Below, one piece after another: positions 35,491 to 47,900 of a stretch of DNA of 64,000 nucleotides. The notes under the pieces were generated by a model. It saw only the letters and a program-made list of their open reading frames with translations, was not told the origin of the DNA and made no database searches. The DNA lies in assembly GCA_026826555.1 (NCBI GenBank), contig JAKSZT010020697.1:1403660-1467659 (forward strand), given 5' to 3'. The position numbers and the translations under genes were made by a program. The first letter of the stretch is position 1; every line of letters starts with the position of its first letter. The DNA comes from Tolypeutes matacus (Eukaryota; Chordata; Mammalia; Cingulata; Chlamyphoridae).

Positions 35491-37260
35491 CTTTTCAGAT
35501 ATATGAGTCTCTGAATTCTTGTTGTTGAAACTTTCTCCTAAACCATGTAACACTTTTATTTCTAGACCAATTTTATACTAATCAGGGTGAAGTAGCATAT
35601 GCCACCTGTTGTTTATTAAAGTAATCAACAGATACAACCATTATTTTGTTCTTATTATTAGTTCTTGGGTATCTGAATCTGTGCTGAATATAAGACACTT
35701 TTGCTAAATTTAGAAAAGACCAGGGCCAATTGTATGTGCAAATATATTTTTTTATGACTTTATATGAGTGGAATTATTTTAAGTATGCTGTTACAATGGC
35801 TACATTTTTATGGTGATTTTTAAATGGCAGGAAATTATCCTATCTTTTGTGCTTCTAAGCAAGACAATCTGTATTCAAGCACCATAGGGAGAGTAAAAGT
35901 AAGGATAGAAAGACGATATGGAAATAACCTGAAGAAAATATGCTTTCAATTTAAGTTAAAAAGTTTAGTTTTGGAGGTCTGATTGAATTGAGGATAGAGG
36001 AATTTCACTTCCTGAGCTGTCAATCAGGAGGTGACATGGAAGATAGCAACATCAGTACCTGTATTTGCCTCTGAGGATCTGTGTACTTCTGCACCAAGTA
36101 AAAAATTAGAAAACTAAACTTTAGGGTATATCAGTAGAAGAGAGGAGCTGCCTAATGAGGGAGTCCCAATTTTGGGGCTTCTGTAGCTAATTGCATAAGT
36201 ATAATTAAATAGCCTCACTTACAATTATGAAACTATACCTGCCTTTAAAATTGCAAGTAGATCCTCACAATTCATAGAAGCTGTCTGAGTATTTAAGAGA
36301 TAATTTCCTTTAGGAGGACTTCACCTCTTGATTTATTGAGTAGTTATAACACTTTATGAATTATTTGTTTATAGGCGTATCTCCCATTATAATCTGTGGT
36401 CTCTATCCAGATAGCAAACTTATCTTACTAATAATTGCATCTCCAGAATCTATGAATATGACATATGCATTGTAAGCACTCAGTAAAAATTTTAGGATTA
36501 ACAAAGTTTTAAGATCATAATTATTACTCTAAACTATTGAAAACTATATGACTCTTTGAATGACTCTTTTTATTTTATGAAAAAATAAATATATCTAATG
36601 TAAACATTTACCAGATTCTTCAAATGTCTTTAAATATTTAATGAGAACAAGTAAGTCATTAAGGGACCTTCCAAAAATGTGACTCCTTTGGTAAGCATCC
36701 CACAATGACAATTAAAATAAGACAAATTAAGTAGCTCACCAGTATACCAAAATCAACAACATAAGGGTGGAAAAACAAGCTACTACTATGGTATGCAGAG
36801 TGTAAAATACTGGAAAACACTTTCAGTCAGCAAGGCTTTGGAAATTGTATACTCTGCAATTTTGAGATTTAATCCTGATCTTTTTGAAACATATAATCAC
36901 AATCCATGGCTAAATATGTCTGTATTTAATTCTCCTAGAGAGCAATAGGATTTTGTTAAGTGATTGCACAATGAACACAGAAATGTCCCCTCAAAATTTT
37001 TGAGATCTTAATAAACATCTAGTCAGGATATTGCTTAAAAAAATAAAAGATGATTTTTAAAGAAATACCACAATTTCCAAGTCAACTTCTTCATATTAAA
37101 GAAAAATTGTTACCTCTCAATCCTGCAGACAATTGATTGGACTCTTGAGGTAAATATAGAAAAGCAATAATCAGAGAAGGTGGATTGCCTATTCTTTATA
37201 TAGTCTTTGCCAGGTTTTCTTTCTTTCTTTTTTTTTTAAATTTTATTTGCAAGCCTGTGT
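35491..37260. other. AT-rich DNA, nothing recognised
   Basis: Neither strand shows a reading frame or repeat that I can support. Confidence 0.4.
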
Positions 37261-37261
37261 A

Positions 37262-37482
37262 AGGATTCCTGCATAGTATACTTAATGATAGCTCAGGTTC
37301 TAAATTCTGATTTGGAATCGGAATCTCAAAATCTATATTTACCAACTGTGTTACTTTGAGTAAGTTACTCCATAGCACTTGAACAATAAGAATTATAATA
37401 GCACCTAAAACTTAAGGTAGTTTTAACAATTAAATAGGAAAATGAAAATATAAGTTTTAGAAATTGTCTGTCAAATAAAATG
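37262..37482 (+). repeat. MIR SINE relic
   Basis: 'ggttctaaattctgatttgg', then 'aactgtgttactttgagtaa' and 'gttactccatagcac', matches the MIR core (the 'tgtgaccttgggcaagttac' zone). Plus orientation. Confidence 0.65.
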
Positions 37483-40400
37483 GACTAAATAAATGTTGGA
37501 TATTGTTTACTATTATGTGTTTCCCTATGTAACTTTAGTGTTACATCTCTACATTTAGTCTTAATGAATTTCCTCAAAGTCCACTCTCTTCCTTAATTAT
37601 ACAAAAGAACATTCCATGTGGGATGGATAGATTGACTGAGCTATTACTAAATGCAATTATGGGCATTTATAATTTTACCATTCACAATACTGTGTAGAAA
37701 TCTTTTGGCTGCCTTTCTCCACACTATCACACTATCATTAAACACTATCATTAAAACAAAATAAATCTATTTAGGGTAATGGAAAAGTTTTGTCATGGTG
37801 GTGATAGCACAACATTGAGAACTTAAAAAAAGCAAACAAATTTAATGTGAGGGATTTTTTAATATAAATTGATCAATGTAAGAGATTAACTTTGTATATG
37901 ATGTGATATTATTAGTTCTATTTACAATATTTTTAAGACTATGAAAATAAGAAAATACCCATGCAATTAATCCAGATCTTGAATCTATCAAATTTATTTC
38001 TATTTCTAAAGACACTAAAGTCCCTTTTCTAAAAAGATATAAGCATAGGTTCATAACTTTAGAAAGTAACTAAATTTCCATGTTTGTATTAAGGAGCTGC
38101 TAATTTACACAACAAAATGTTATTTTGAAGACCATATATATAATATTTTATATTGTTATGTTGTGATTTTATGTTATATTATGATATGTTACACTATGCT
38201 ATGTGTTTCCTTTATTTCAGTATATATGTAAACAACTATAATACAAAGAAAACCATTTCCATTGCATTTATTCCAATAATATTCTATAAAATAGAGAAAA
38301 TGCATGTGTTATCTTATTCTCAGTGTTTCAGGAATAAAATCTTTGCTCTCAAATAATAAAACCTACTTCTTAAGATAGACAGAATTCATTCCAGGTCTAT
38401 TTTGACCTATCATCAAAAAAGCAAAGAGTTTTGCATATATGTTACCTGGGTTTTCTTTTCCTCCTTCAGTTACTTTTTCCAAATACAGGCTTCCTCAATT
38501 TTATCTTTGGTCCTGAAAGATTATGGCTTATTTTTTTGAGCTTCCTATAAAATGAAGATTGTCACCATAATGATCCTGATGTAACTATAGAGAAAAGATC
38601 AGAGAACACTCACTCACTGGAGTTGGAAATGCTTTGTCATACACAGTTATATTTCTCTATGCCTGAAGAAAACATGACCATCTTCTTCAGCCTTTATAAA
38701 CAAGTTCATTTTTATAAACAAGCTTGGATTATAGAATTATCCAGAGTTGATTCCAAGGATGGAATCAACACCATCACTTCCAGAGGTAGGTGTTACATGT
38801 AAAGAGACTTCTTGGGAACACTTTTGGTTCAATTCATTTTTTAAAGTTGATTCCAAGAATATACTGTTGATATGATTCATGAACCTTCAAATTTGCAAAC
38901 TATCTGTTGAGAATACTTATCAAGAATCAAACAAATCTAAAGGGTCATTATTACTTTTAACTGACCACATCAATGAAACAAACCTTTAATGACATTTTTA
39001 TTCAAAGTGCAATGAGCCAGATAATAAAATAAATGGTTACTTTTTAAAGCTTTCATATGAATGTTATAATATGGTTCATATTAGTAATACAGTGGCTTTT
39101 ATTTACATCTTGACTGTAACATAATATCCAAGGAGAAATCTTCTCCCAGGTAAGAAAGATATGACTGGGTACTTAATCAATATTGAATAAGAAAACCTTT
39201 CACTGAGCTGTTGAAACTTTTTGTTCCCAAGACTACTTATTCCTAATTAAATTCACTGAGGAATCATCACCTAGAGAACTGAGACCTTCCACTTGATATT
39301 TCAAATAAATTTTATATTTTCAAAGTCTTCCCCTGGCCTATCACTGTAGGAGAATTAAGTGTAAAACAGCAATCTAACAACAAAGAAAAAATTGAGACCA
39401 AAGACTTAGGGTTACATGACAAAGAAAATTTTATTTTCAATTAATCAACATATATTTGAAATTCTCAAAACCAAGAAGGCACAGAAGTGAGTAGAAAAGC
39501 TTAAGGCTTTGTGCATGACAAAAGTACTTAATAGATAAGTATGGCACAGTATCATTGCTAAACAACTTCCAAAATGTTTCAGTCCAACTCAGATAATATC
39601 CATAGATCAAATTCCAACTAAGAAAGTTTGTAAGAAAGAAAGTAAATTTCTTAAAATAAATATATAAATATGCATTTGGACTTAAAATTTGAGAGAGAAA
39701 ATTACACTTAAAATGAGAAAAAATATATAAAACATAAATTCAGAAATATTTGATAACTAATTTCAGGTTCCTTTCATAAAACAATGGCAGATCCTTAAAT
39801 CTGAATCTCATCACTCATCCTCCAGAAACCACACTGTGCAAAACAGCAGGCACATAAAATCACACATAAGTAATAAATTCAGCATAACTAATACCCCAAG
39901 AATACTATGAACTTCACATTACCTCTAAATAAAGAAAACAGAACACAAAACAAAAAATAAACACCAAATTCCAGCAGGTATCTCTGGAGCTTATAGTACT
40001 TGCCTGAAGGATGAATAAAGGAAGACTGAAAAGACTGTGGAGAAGAGAAGAGGGAAGCAGAAACTCAAAGGAAGTAAAAACAACCAGAATCACCTATAAA
40101 AGAATAAGTCACACTAATATTAAAATCACTACAAAGAAAAGTCTGCCTGAGATTTTGTAAATCAGAGACTTAGTATTTTTTTTTCATAATGCACAAAAGT
40201 TTAATCTTTTCACTCATTTGATAAATACACAACTTTATAATTTAATCATTTAAATTAGCATTCCACAAATATACATGTAATTTAATGATTATTGTGCATG
40301 AATACATACACAATGCTTATATATATATAAAAATTCCAGTTTGTTTTCATGTGCTGGCAAGGGATTTGTATACAATCATAAGCTGTGTTCATATTGGTCC

Positions 40401-41740
40401 CATTGGATATTCACAATACAAAAGCACAAAAGAAACATTGATTTACAAAAGAAAATTTGTGTAAAATCACTTCAGTTGATGTTTCAAGGGATTATCTTCT
40501 TAGTATTTTAAAAAATAGCTTGAAATTATGTAGGACCTAAGATGGCATGGAAATTAAAAAATAACATTACTTCTTAGGGAGGTGAGGATGAATAGAAACA
40601 GGAAAGTAGTTTGGGAAGACTTGGTGGTAGAAGAAAAGAAGGAAGCTTGGCAAATGTGCATAATCTAAACCTAGTCAAAGTATAACTATTAAATTCAGAT
40701 TGAGGAAAATTCAACAAAACAAAGCAAAGATACTCTGTCATATTTTACTGTGGTAAAAGCCAAAGAAGACCTGAAGAACCGTTCCAGGTTAAAATAAAAT
40801 AAAGAGAGACAGCAATTAAATGTAATGTTTGATTATGGACTTTTTCCTGTGTCAGAAAAAAGTCTTACATTAAACATTATATGAATAGTTGATGAAATAT
40901 GAATATGGACATATATTGGGTAATATTCCCATATCAATATTTCTGAATGTGATAATTCTATGTTTTTTATACAAAAAAATTCTCTGATCTTAGTATGTAC
41001 CCACTCAAGTAAGTGTCATAATGTCTGATTCAAGGGAATCAGAATAGCCAAATATATCTTTAAAAAAACACTCTATTTTCAAACTTACTACAAACTATAG
41101 TAATCAAGACAGGTTTTGTCCTCCTACCATACCACAGCTTTTTTCAAATGACCCTCTCATATTCAGCTACAGCTATTAGCATATTCAGAAAAACAAAATC
41201 TTCTCCCTTTGCCCCTTCTGACCTAGGGATCATAATGATTTGCTACTGTTTCTAGTCTTTGAGTTCTTCAAGTTTTAAATTCCTAATCCTGCAGAATTCT
41301 ATATAAATACCTTTCAGTTGTTCTTTTGAAGAGAGTTTTCTGCTTCTACCAGATCACTGGGAGAAGGGATGCCAATTTTTAATGAATTCATTTATTTTAA
41401 ATAGGGAAATACCACAGGCAGCACCATTGAAGCCAAGAATATGTCAAGGTTTCCCCTAGCCATAATTATTATCCCACATTTTTCTAAAAGCCCAGATAAT
41501 ACAATAATATAATAAAGAGAAATGTAATATAAAATAGAGAAAGAGAACATGTTCCTTACTTAGGATGATATGTTAGTTTTACTTGGCAAATTAAAAGAGT
41601 CGACTGGAAAACTATCATATTAAATAAGGGGGTTCAGCAAACTGGGCTGAAATCAAAACTGAGCTCATTCACATGTGTTAATAACATTCTTGAATATTAG
41701 TCATGATTATTTAGATGTTTCAATGTGGAAAGGACAACTT
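37483..41740. other. Long AT-rich stretch, nothing recognised
   Basis: About 4.2 kb with no supportable gene, RNA gene or nameable repeat. Parts such as 39860-40130 are A-rich in a way that suggests very old LINE DNA, but I see no diagnostic motif. Confidence 0.4.
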
Positions 41741-41744
41741 CCAT

Positions 41745-42000
41745 TAATGCAATAAAAGTACAAAATATGTGGAAAAAAACTCAAGGAAAAGATGAAAGAC
41801 CTATATAATAAAAACAAAACAAAAACAGAACCAAAATGATTTTTGAAGAAGTTCGAAGGCTTAAAGAGAGAATATTCATGTTATCAGATAGAATGATTCA
41901 ATATGGTGAAGATGCAAGTTCTTTCAAACTTAATTATACATCTATTAAATTTCCAGGCAGATTCATAGTATATTTCTATAATCTTCTGAAATTATTGAAA
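41745..42000 (+). mobile_element. Old L1 ORF2 fragment
   Basis: 'gatgaaagacctatataata', the later 'attcatgttatcagatagaa' and 'aattatacatctattaaatt' match the ORF2 zone at 5395-5560 of copy A (the tail of the RT domain). Strongly decayed. Confidence 0.55.
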
Positions 42001-42865
42001 TACTAATGTAGGAAAGAATTTTTTGAAAAAGAAAATGCTGTTTTAATAACATTAGTGAAGGGTAGGTTTTTTAATGAGGTATCAAAAAATCTGCTATAAA
42101 TCAACTAAAATAGTGGGATATTGTCCTAGGAATAATCATTCAAAGGAAGAGTATCTAGAGATAGATACACAGATATTTGTAACATCAAATATGAAAACAT
42201 GGCATATTGAATTAGGGAAGTAGGATAGATTTTTCAGTGAATGCATGGAAATAAAATGATTTGAGAGCAACAGAAAGCCATTTGAACCTGAGAATCTTTA
42301 CACTCATGCACAAACATAGATTTTCCATATTTATTTCTTTAAAACCTCCCATACACAAACATGCAGATATGTATATAGGAAGCTTTAAACATATTTAAAA
42401 ATATATAAATTAATTAAAATAAAATATTTGTGGATTATCACACATTCTTGCTGTGGGAAAGTAGAAACATAAAGGGATATGATTGATAACCAACATTGAA
42501 ATTAAAAGTATACCCCTCTACACTACAAAAACTATCAAAGAAAAAGTTTTCTTTTGCATTATAATATATAAAATTTCTTTAAAATCAATGTAAAGATTTG
42601 TAATATGTCAATGAAATCAAGTAAAGTATATGGAAAAGCAATTTGTAAAAGTATAAATGGCAAAATACATCACAATTAAGAAAATGAATACAAATTGTTT
42701 ATTTAAAGTAAGATATAATTGTGCTTCCATAATGCAAAGATTAAAAATGTTGTTAAAATCTATGTTTGGTAAAGCAGTGTATAAGCACAACAAAAATTAT
42801 AATTAAAATATGTTGGAAGAAATCTATTAAAAATATGAAAAAACATTTTATGAACTTTTCAAAAC
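42001..42865. other. AT-rich DNA, nothing recognised
   Basis: It lies between two L1 ORF2 relics in the same orientation, so part could be old L1 sequence beyond recognition. Confidence 0.35.
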
Positions 42866-43480
42866 TTAAGAGCATTAAATGAATGGAAAGATATGTTACA
42901 TTCATGAGTAGGAAGATTAAATACAATAAAGATGCCAATTCTTACCAAATATATAGATAGCACCAGTACAATTCCAATAAAATTCCCAACAGCTTTTCTT
43001 TTTTACTATGACAAGCTGAATCTAAAATGCATATGGAAAAGTAAAGGCTCAAAATCACCAAATCTCTTCAACAGAAGAATAGTGTTGGGGGGTACTTGTC
43101 TTGTCAGACATGAAAAACATTATAAATATTTTTATAGAAATGAACATAGAGTTAGAACAGTTGATTAGTTGACCAAAATAGATAAAGCAGAATGAGAATC
43201 AAACATAAATGAATTCTCCATATATGACATAGGGAAAGAATGGATTATTCAATAAATAATTTTTAAACAACTAGTTGTCTACATTGGGAAGAATGAAATA
43301 AGATTTTAGCCTCACAGTGTACACAAAATTCAACATTCAATGGATTAAAATTGAAAATTAAAAAATGAAATAAATTGAAATCTTCAGAAGATAATATAGA
43401 ATATTTTCCTAGACCTAGATTACAAAAAGTTGTCTTAAGACCTCAAAGAATACTTTTTTCTACTTTTTTGATACCTTTGA
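42866..43480 (+). mobile_element. Old L1 ORF2 C-terminal fragment
   Basis: An open stretch at 42932-43168 (PILTKYIDSTSTIPIKF, then LKCIWKSKGSKSPNL) matches the ORF2 region at 5515-5680 of copy A. Bases 43240-43430 continue in order ('ttcaataaataatttttaa', 'aatggattaaaattgaaaat', 'gaagataatataga'). Many stops. Confidence 0.8.
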
Positions 43481-43624
43481 ATCAATCAAGAGAAGAAACT
43501 TCAGAGAATCCATTGAATTGACTAAATCACCCATTGTGAGAGATTTTTGCCTACTTTTCTGTTTAGAATTAGCATCAAATGTGTTCAGTGTGAGTGACAT
43601 ATTCTTATTCTACCTACAGTTAAT

Positions 43625-44596
43625 TTTTCACACCAGAGTTTTCCCATAGCATTTTTTTTTAATTGTCGGTAAAAATCACATGCTTAGTGGCAAAGCCCCA
43701 GGATGTGTATATCCCATAGCATTTTTCATCAAGAATTTCTCAAGGTGCATCCTTTAAAGGATTCAACATGGGAGTGATAATGTTAAAACCACACTCACAG
43801 ATTATCAATGGGAAAGTTGGATACCGGCCCAAGATACATGAAAATACAGGGGATAAAATAAAGGAAAACCACCATGATGCGGGAGTTGCAGGTAGATAAG
43901 GTTTTGTGCCTCCCTTTCTGATTGTGAGATTTTGGGGAGTTTAGGATGACCCCATAGAAGATGAGTAGAAGGATGAAGATGACCATGCAGATTACACCAC
44001 CATTGCAGCCACTGTGAGCCTATAAAGTAATTGTCAGTGTAGGCAATTGCCAATAACAGGTACATGCCACAGGTGAAGTAGTTGATGACATTGGAGCCAC
44101 AGAAGGGGAGGCTGTACACAAAAAGAAGGTGACCACAAAATGCACAAAACCTCCAACCCTGACCATCAACAGCAGCAAGATACAGATTTATCTATTCATG
44201 AAGGTCAAGTAATGTAGTGGCTTACAGATGGCCATGTAGTGATCATAGGCCATTGCCACCAGCAGGAAGGCCTCCATACCACCAAATAAATGTTCTATTA
44301 AAAGCTGGCCCATACAAGCTTGGAAGGAAGTAGTCTTTTTGTCAGAGTAAGTCTGAAATCGTTTTGGGGGAAATTGCAGTTGAAGAAGAGGCATCCATGA
44401 GTGAAAGATAGGCAAGGAAGAAGTAAATAGGTGAGCCCAGTGAGGAGCTGGCAATAAGAGTCACCACAATGAGCAGATTGGCAACCATAGTCATGATATA
44501 GATGAGTAAAAACAGGACAAATAATGCTTTTTGCCCTTCAGGGTTCTTAGTAAGGCGCAGAAGAACAAATTCTGTTACCCTGTTACTGTGCCCCAC
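43625..44596 (-). pseudogene. Olfactory receptor pseudogene 3 (OR4-like), nearly full length
   Basis: Starts at an ATG at 44596: [19 protein letters not shown], then [17 protein letters not shown] (TM1) and [18 protein letters not shown] (TM2). A frameshift near 44345 leads to [18 protein letters not shown] (TM3) and [18 protein letters not shown], where DRY has become DHY. A stop follows near 44190. After further shifts, LPFCGSNVINYFTCGMYLLL (ECL2/TM5 start) reads in a separate frame, then VIFILLLIFYGVILNSP (TM5) and RHKTLSTCNSRIMVVFLY (TM6). TM7 is broken by stops. The C-terminal MKNAM-type region near 43730 is split by a 55-bp insertion with duplicated flanks. Non-functional; same strand and family as the other two OR copies. 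Confidence 0.93.
43642..43726 (-). mobile_element. 55-bp twin-primed L1 insertion in OR pseudogene 3
   Basis: A perfect 15-bp direct repeat TCCCATAGCATTTTT stands at 43642-43656 and 43712-43726. Between them, 43657-43711 holds a T run with 'gtaaaaatcac', which is the L1 3' end in antisense as at 24285. This is joined to 'atgcttagtggcaaagcccc', an upstream part of the same L1 3'UTR in sense orientation. A tail plus inverted 5' piece inside a long duplication is the structure left by twin priming. Confidence 0.85.
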
Positions 44597-44599
44597 TTA

Positions 44600-45860
44600 C
44601 CCTTCCTTAAGACCTGTTTCAGAGATGAGTGTTTGGGAGAACAGGATCTGTAATTAAATTGTTAACATGACTACAAACACATTCATTGTCATTAAGCAAA
44701 TCTCCACTGTATGTTCTACAGTGACTTACACATAATAAATATTTCATAAAAATTTATTGAGCTCCTCTTCCATAAAGCCTTATATAGTTTCCTTTGACAA
44801 TTCTATTTCCAATCAGATGACCTGCTTGGACCTATAAGTAAGAGGTTCCATCTCAAATTCTTAGTGGATCTTCCATATAGAAAAGTAGTCAAAAACCCCA
44901 AATATGTCCATACATTTAATAATGACATTTAAAATATGCCAGCTCTTGGCACAGAAGTCAGCAAGGATGAAGAATAAAAAGTTTCCTGCTATCAAGAAAC
45001 TTACTCACTGTTGTGGAGATAAACTGCAAATAAACAAAGTGGCATAAAGTCATTACTTTGAGTTGGTAGTATCTGTGGTGAATACCTTTGCAATATGCCA
45101 CTATACCACCAAAAATAATGCCTCTTCTAGAAATATTGTTCAATGTTATGATATTCCACTATTAACGGTTCAGTCCTCCATGTCTGAAAGATCATTCAAT
45201 TTTCATACATTTACTAAATTTCAAGAAGCTGGACTTTGAAATGTACCAAATAACCACAAAATTATATAGTACATGTCAAGACTTTCAGTAAATAATCCAG
45301 ACTGAACTTAAATGACTCATAACTATCACCAACTAGTACTTTAAAAGCTAGTATTTTTTCAAAACACTAGGGATGTTCTATATAGTAAGGGGGAACATAA
45401 TAGGCAATGCAGAGGGAAAGAAGAAAATGGGACAGTTTTATTTACAATGGTTCTTAGGCACTGAGAGTTCTCACAAAACCTGTTCAAAATTATATTCTAG
45501 GAAAAAAGGAAAAAGAAAGAAAAAATTATATTTTAAAATGTAGTAGGGAAATGTTCAAGCTCAGTATAAGAAGTCATGGGTTTTGGCCATTTTCTAAATT
45601 TAATTACAAGTCTGTGTTTTCATTGGAAAATAAAGATTGAAGTAGGCAATATCAGAATCTTTTCTAGTCCAACTAGCTATATTATCAGTACAGCTCTAAC
45701 TTATTCTTTTATTCTATTTTAAATATTTTCCCATATTTATAATCAGACAATAATTTTCAAACTTACCCCTGCTAGTCAGTGGCAAGTGAGATTTGATAAT
45801 TACACTGACTAAATAATGTTTACAAGTTCCCCATTGACTACATACTTATATAAGACCCAA
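44600..45860. other. Nothing recognised
   Basis: AT-rich DNA upstream of OR pseudogene 3 on its strand. The minus frame at 44958-45143 has no family resemblance. Confidence 0.4.
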
Positions 45861-45864
45861 GACA

Positions 45865-46060
45865 TCCCTGGAGAGAGAGCACTGGCCAGTGATGAATTTT
45901 GTGGACTCTGGAGTCACACTACCTGTGTTGGAATCCCAACTTCACCATTAACTATGTGATCTTGGGCAAATTAATAGAACTCTCTGCACTTCAGTTTTAT
46001 TTGTAAAATAGGAATACTAATCCTCAAAGTGTCAGAATACTGCCTGTTGTTATTATTATT
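45865..46060 (+). repeat. MIR SINE relic
   Basis: 'agagagcactggccagtgat', then 'gactctggagtcacactacc', 'tgtgatcttgggcaaattaa' and 'tttgtaaaataggaatacta', is a well-preserved MIR in plus orientation. Confidence 0.88.
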
Positions 46061-47683
46061 TTGCTTGAATGCTTAATTATGAATATTGAATCAGAACAAA
46101 TCATCTGAATATTTGTCAATTTGGTAAGAATTGGTCCAGGATAAAAATAATTTATGCCTATAAATCAAGAACCCCTTTTTGGATATAGGATAAAATTGTA
46201 TATCTTGGGGATTATCAATTTTATTTTATATGCATAGTAATCTTTACCTGTGATAGGAGGTATGTTGACTAGAAGCAAGAAGAAGTATAGAAAAAAAATT
46301 GATCCCAGACATCAGAAGTAGAGCTAAAAATCAGAAAGTGAAAGAAAATAAGGTTCAAATCTGGAAAAAGAGAAATTTTATTGAAGAAATGAATACTTAT
46401 ATGTAATAAGAATATTAAGGTAATTAAGCAAGGCTATTATTATTTGAAAAAAAAAAAAAACTTTTTCAATAAAATTTCCTTTAGTGAGGAAGGGCTAAAA
46501 GCCCAACCACCTGAGGCTTCCTGGGTCTACCCAGGAGGCTTCTTTGGGACCCACAGCAAATAAAACAGAGAATATCCTAGAAAAGAAAAAAAAAAATCCA
46601 AAAGGAAAAAAAAATACCACAGCCCCTAGGTCTGATAGTTAAATAAATATTTAAACAACAAAGAAAAATGATTTTAAAAAACCAACACTTCTTGTTGAGG
46701 AAAATCAAAGAATTACCAACCCTCAAAAGTAAACATGCTGATACCATTCATGAAGATTTGGCGGTTACAGAGTGTGTGCGTAGAAGAATTTTGAGCTTTT
46801 TTTAGAAACCAGCCATAACAAATATTCTATATGTCTCATTCACATATTTCTTCCAGTTGATTGAAGAATTTCACCACTGTTGATGTTACAGACGAAAAAA
46901 AAAAAAAAAAAAAGCACTCCTGATGAACAATGTAAGGTTATAAAGAAAGCTATACCCATTTTAAAAAGTCATTTTTCACTCCTTACTTTCTGCAGGATCT
47001 AGTGCCCCTATTCCTATTAATCATCAACATTACCTTTCAACAGAGTAAATCTTCTTTTGGTCAGTTAAATTAATTACTTGTAAAAATTTTGGATGCAAAC
47101 TATCCTCTATAGTTTCAATTATCAAAATGTTGATACCGTAAAAATTGAACAATAGTTTTACTAACCTTTCATCTTAGACCACTTACTTAATACTTCTCTA
47201 GAAAAAAATAATGTAACACAGTTTCTTAAGAACATGGCTTTTAAAATAAAATAAATTAAAATCCCATAGTAACAAAAAATGCCCTCTATATTAAAATACA
47301 ATTACACTTTAATAAATCTCTCTGACAGTAGGCAAGATACTTCCCTGGCTCACTAGTTTCTTTATGTATATATACTAAGATGATTGCTGTGATAATTTTT
47401 AAAGATTTACAGATAAAAGTCCACACCCAGCTTCCACAATATAATAAGTTGTTCCTTTGTACCCTAACACACTTTACATGGTATACACTTTAAAATTCCC
47501 TAATTCAACTATATCTAAAATAATTATTAATATTTACCAATATATCATGATAAATATAAAATCCCATGAACAAAGGTTATGACTCCATTGGTTTATTTGT
47601 AATGCATAACATGTTTCTTTTGTTATTTTGCAAAATGAACATAAAAAACATTCAGGCTGTAATGTTAAAATGAAATAGACTCA
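46061..47683. other. AT-rich DNA with a 19-base A run
   Basis: No gene found. A19 lies at 46895-46913, with shorter A runs near 46450 and 46585-46612. Confidence 0.45.
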
Positions 47684-47900
47684 GGTAGTGGTGGTAGCTC
47701 AATAGGTTGGGCTCTCATTTACCATATGGGAGGCACTTGGTTCAATTCCCAGGGCCTCCTGGTGAAGGCAAGCTGGCCCACACGGTGTGGTGAGCTGGTG
47801 CAGCAAGATAGTGCAACAAAGGGAGACAAGCAGACACAGAAAAATGCAAAGCAAATGGACACAGCTAGCACAAGCAGCAAGGGGGGGGATAAAGATACTA
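47684..47900 (+). mobile_element. tRNA-derived SINE, xenarthran type
   Basis: A tRNA-like head carries an A-box-like TAGCTCAATAGG (about 47695) and a B box GGTTCAATTCC (47739-47749), the RNA polymerase III promoter elements. It is followed by 'gggcctcctggtgaaggcaa' and 'gctggcccacacggtgtgg', then an A/G-rich repeat-like tail ending in a G run and 'ataaa' near 47895. The head resembles the xenarthran DAS-type SINEs. The tail looks like the form I associate with sloths or anteaters. No intact tRNA gene is implied. It is the only SINE of this type in the window. Confidence 0.85.

Noticed and set aside
44958..45143. Upstream exon of OR pseudogene 3
   Set aside because: The frame has no OR similarity; OR coding regions usually sit in a single exon.
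47684..47760. A tRNA gene
   Set aside because: A- and B-box-like elements are present but the sequence cannot fold as a full tRNA and continues into a SINE tail.
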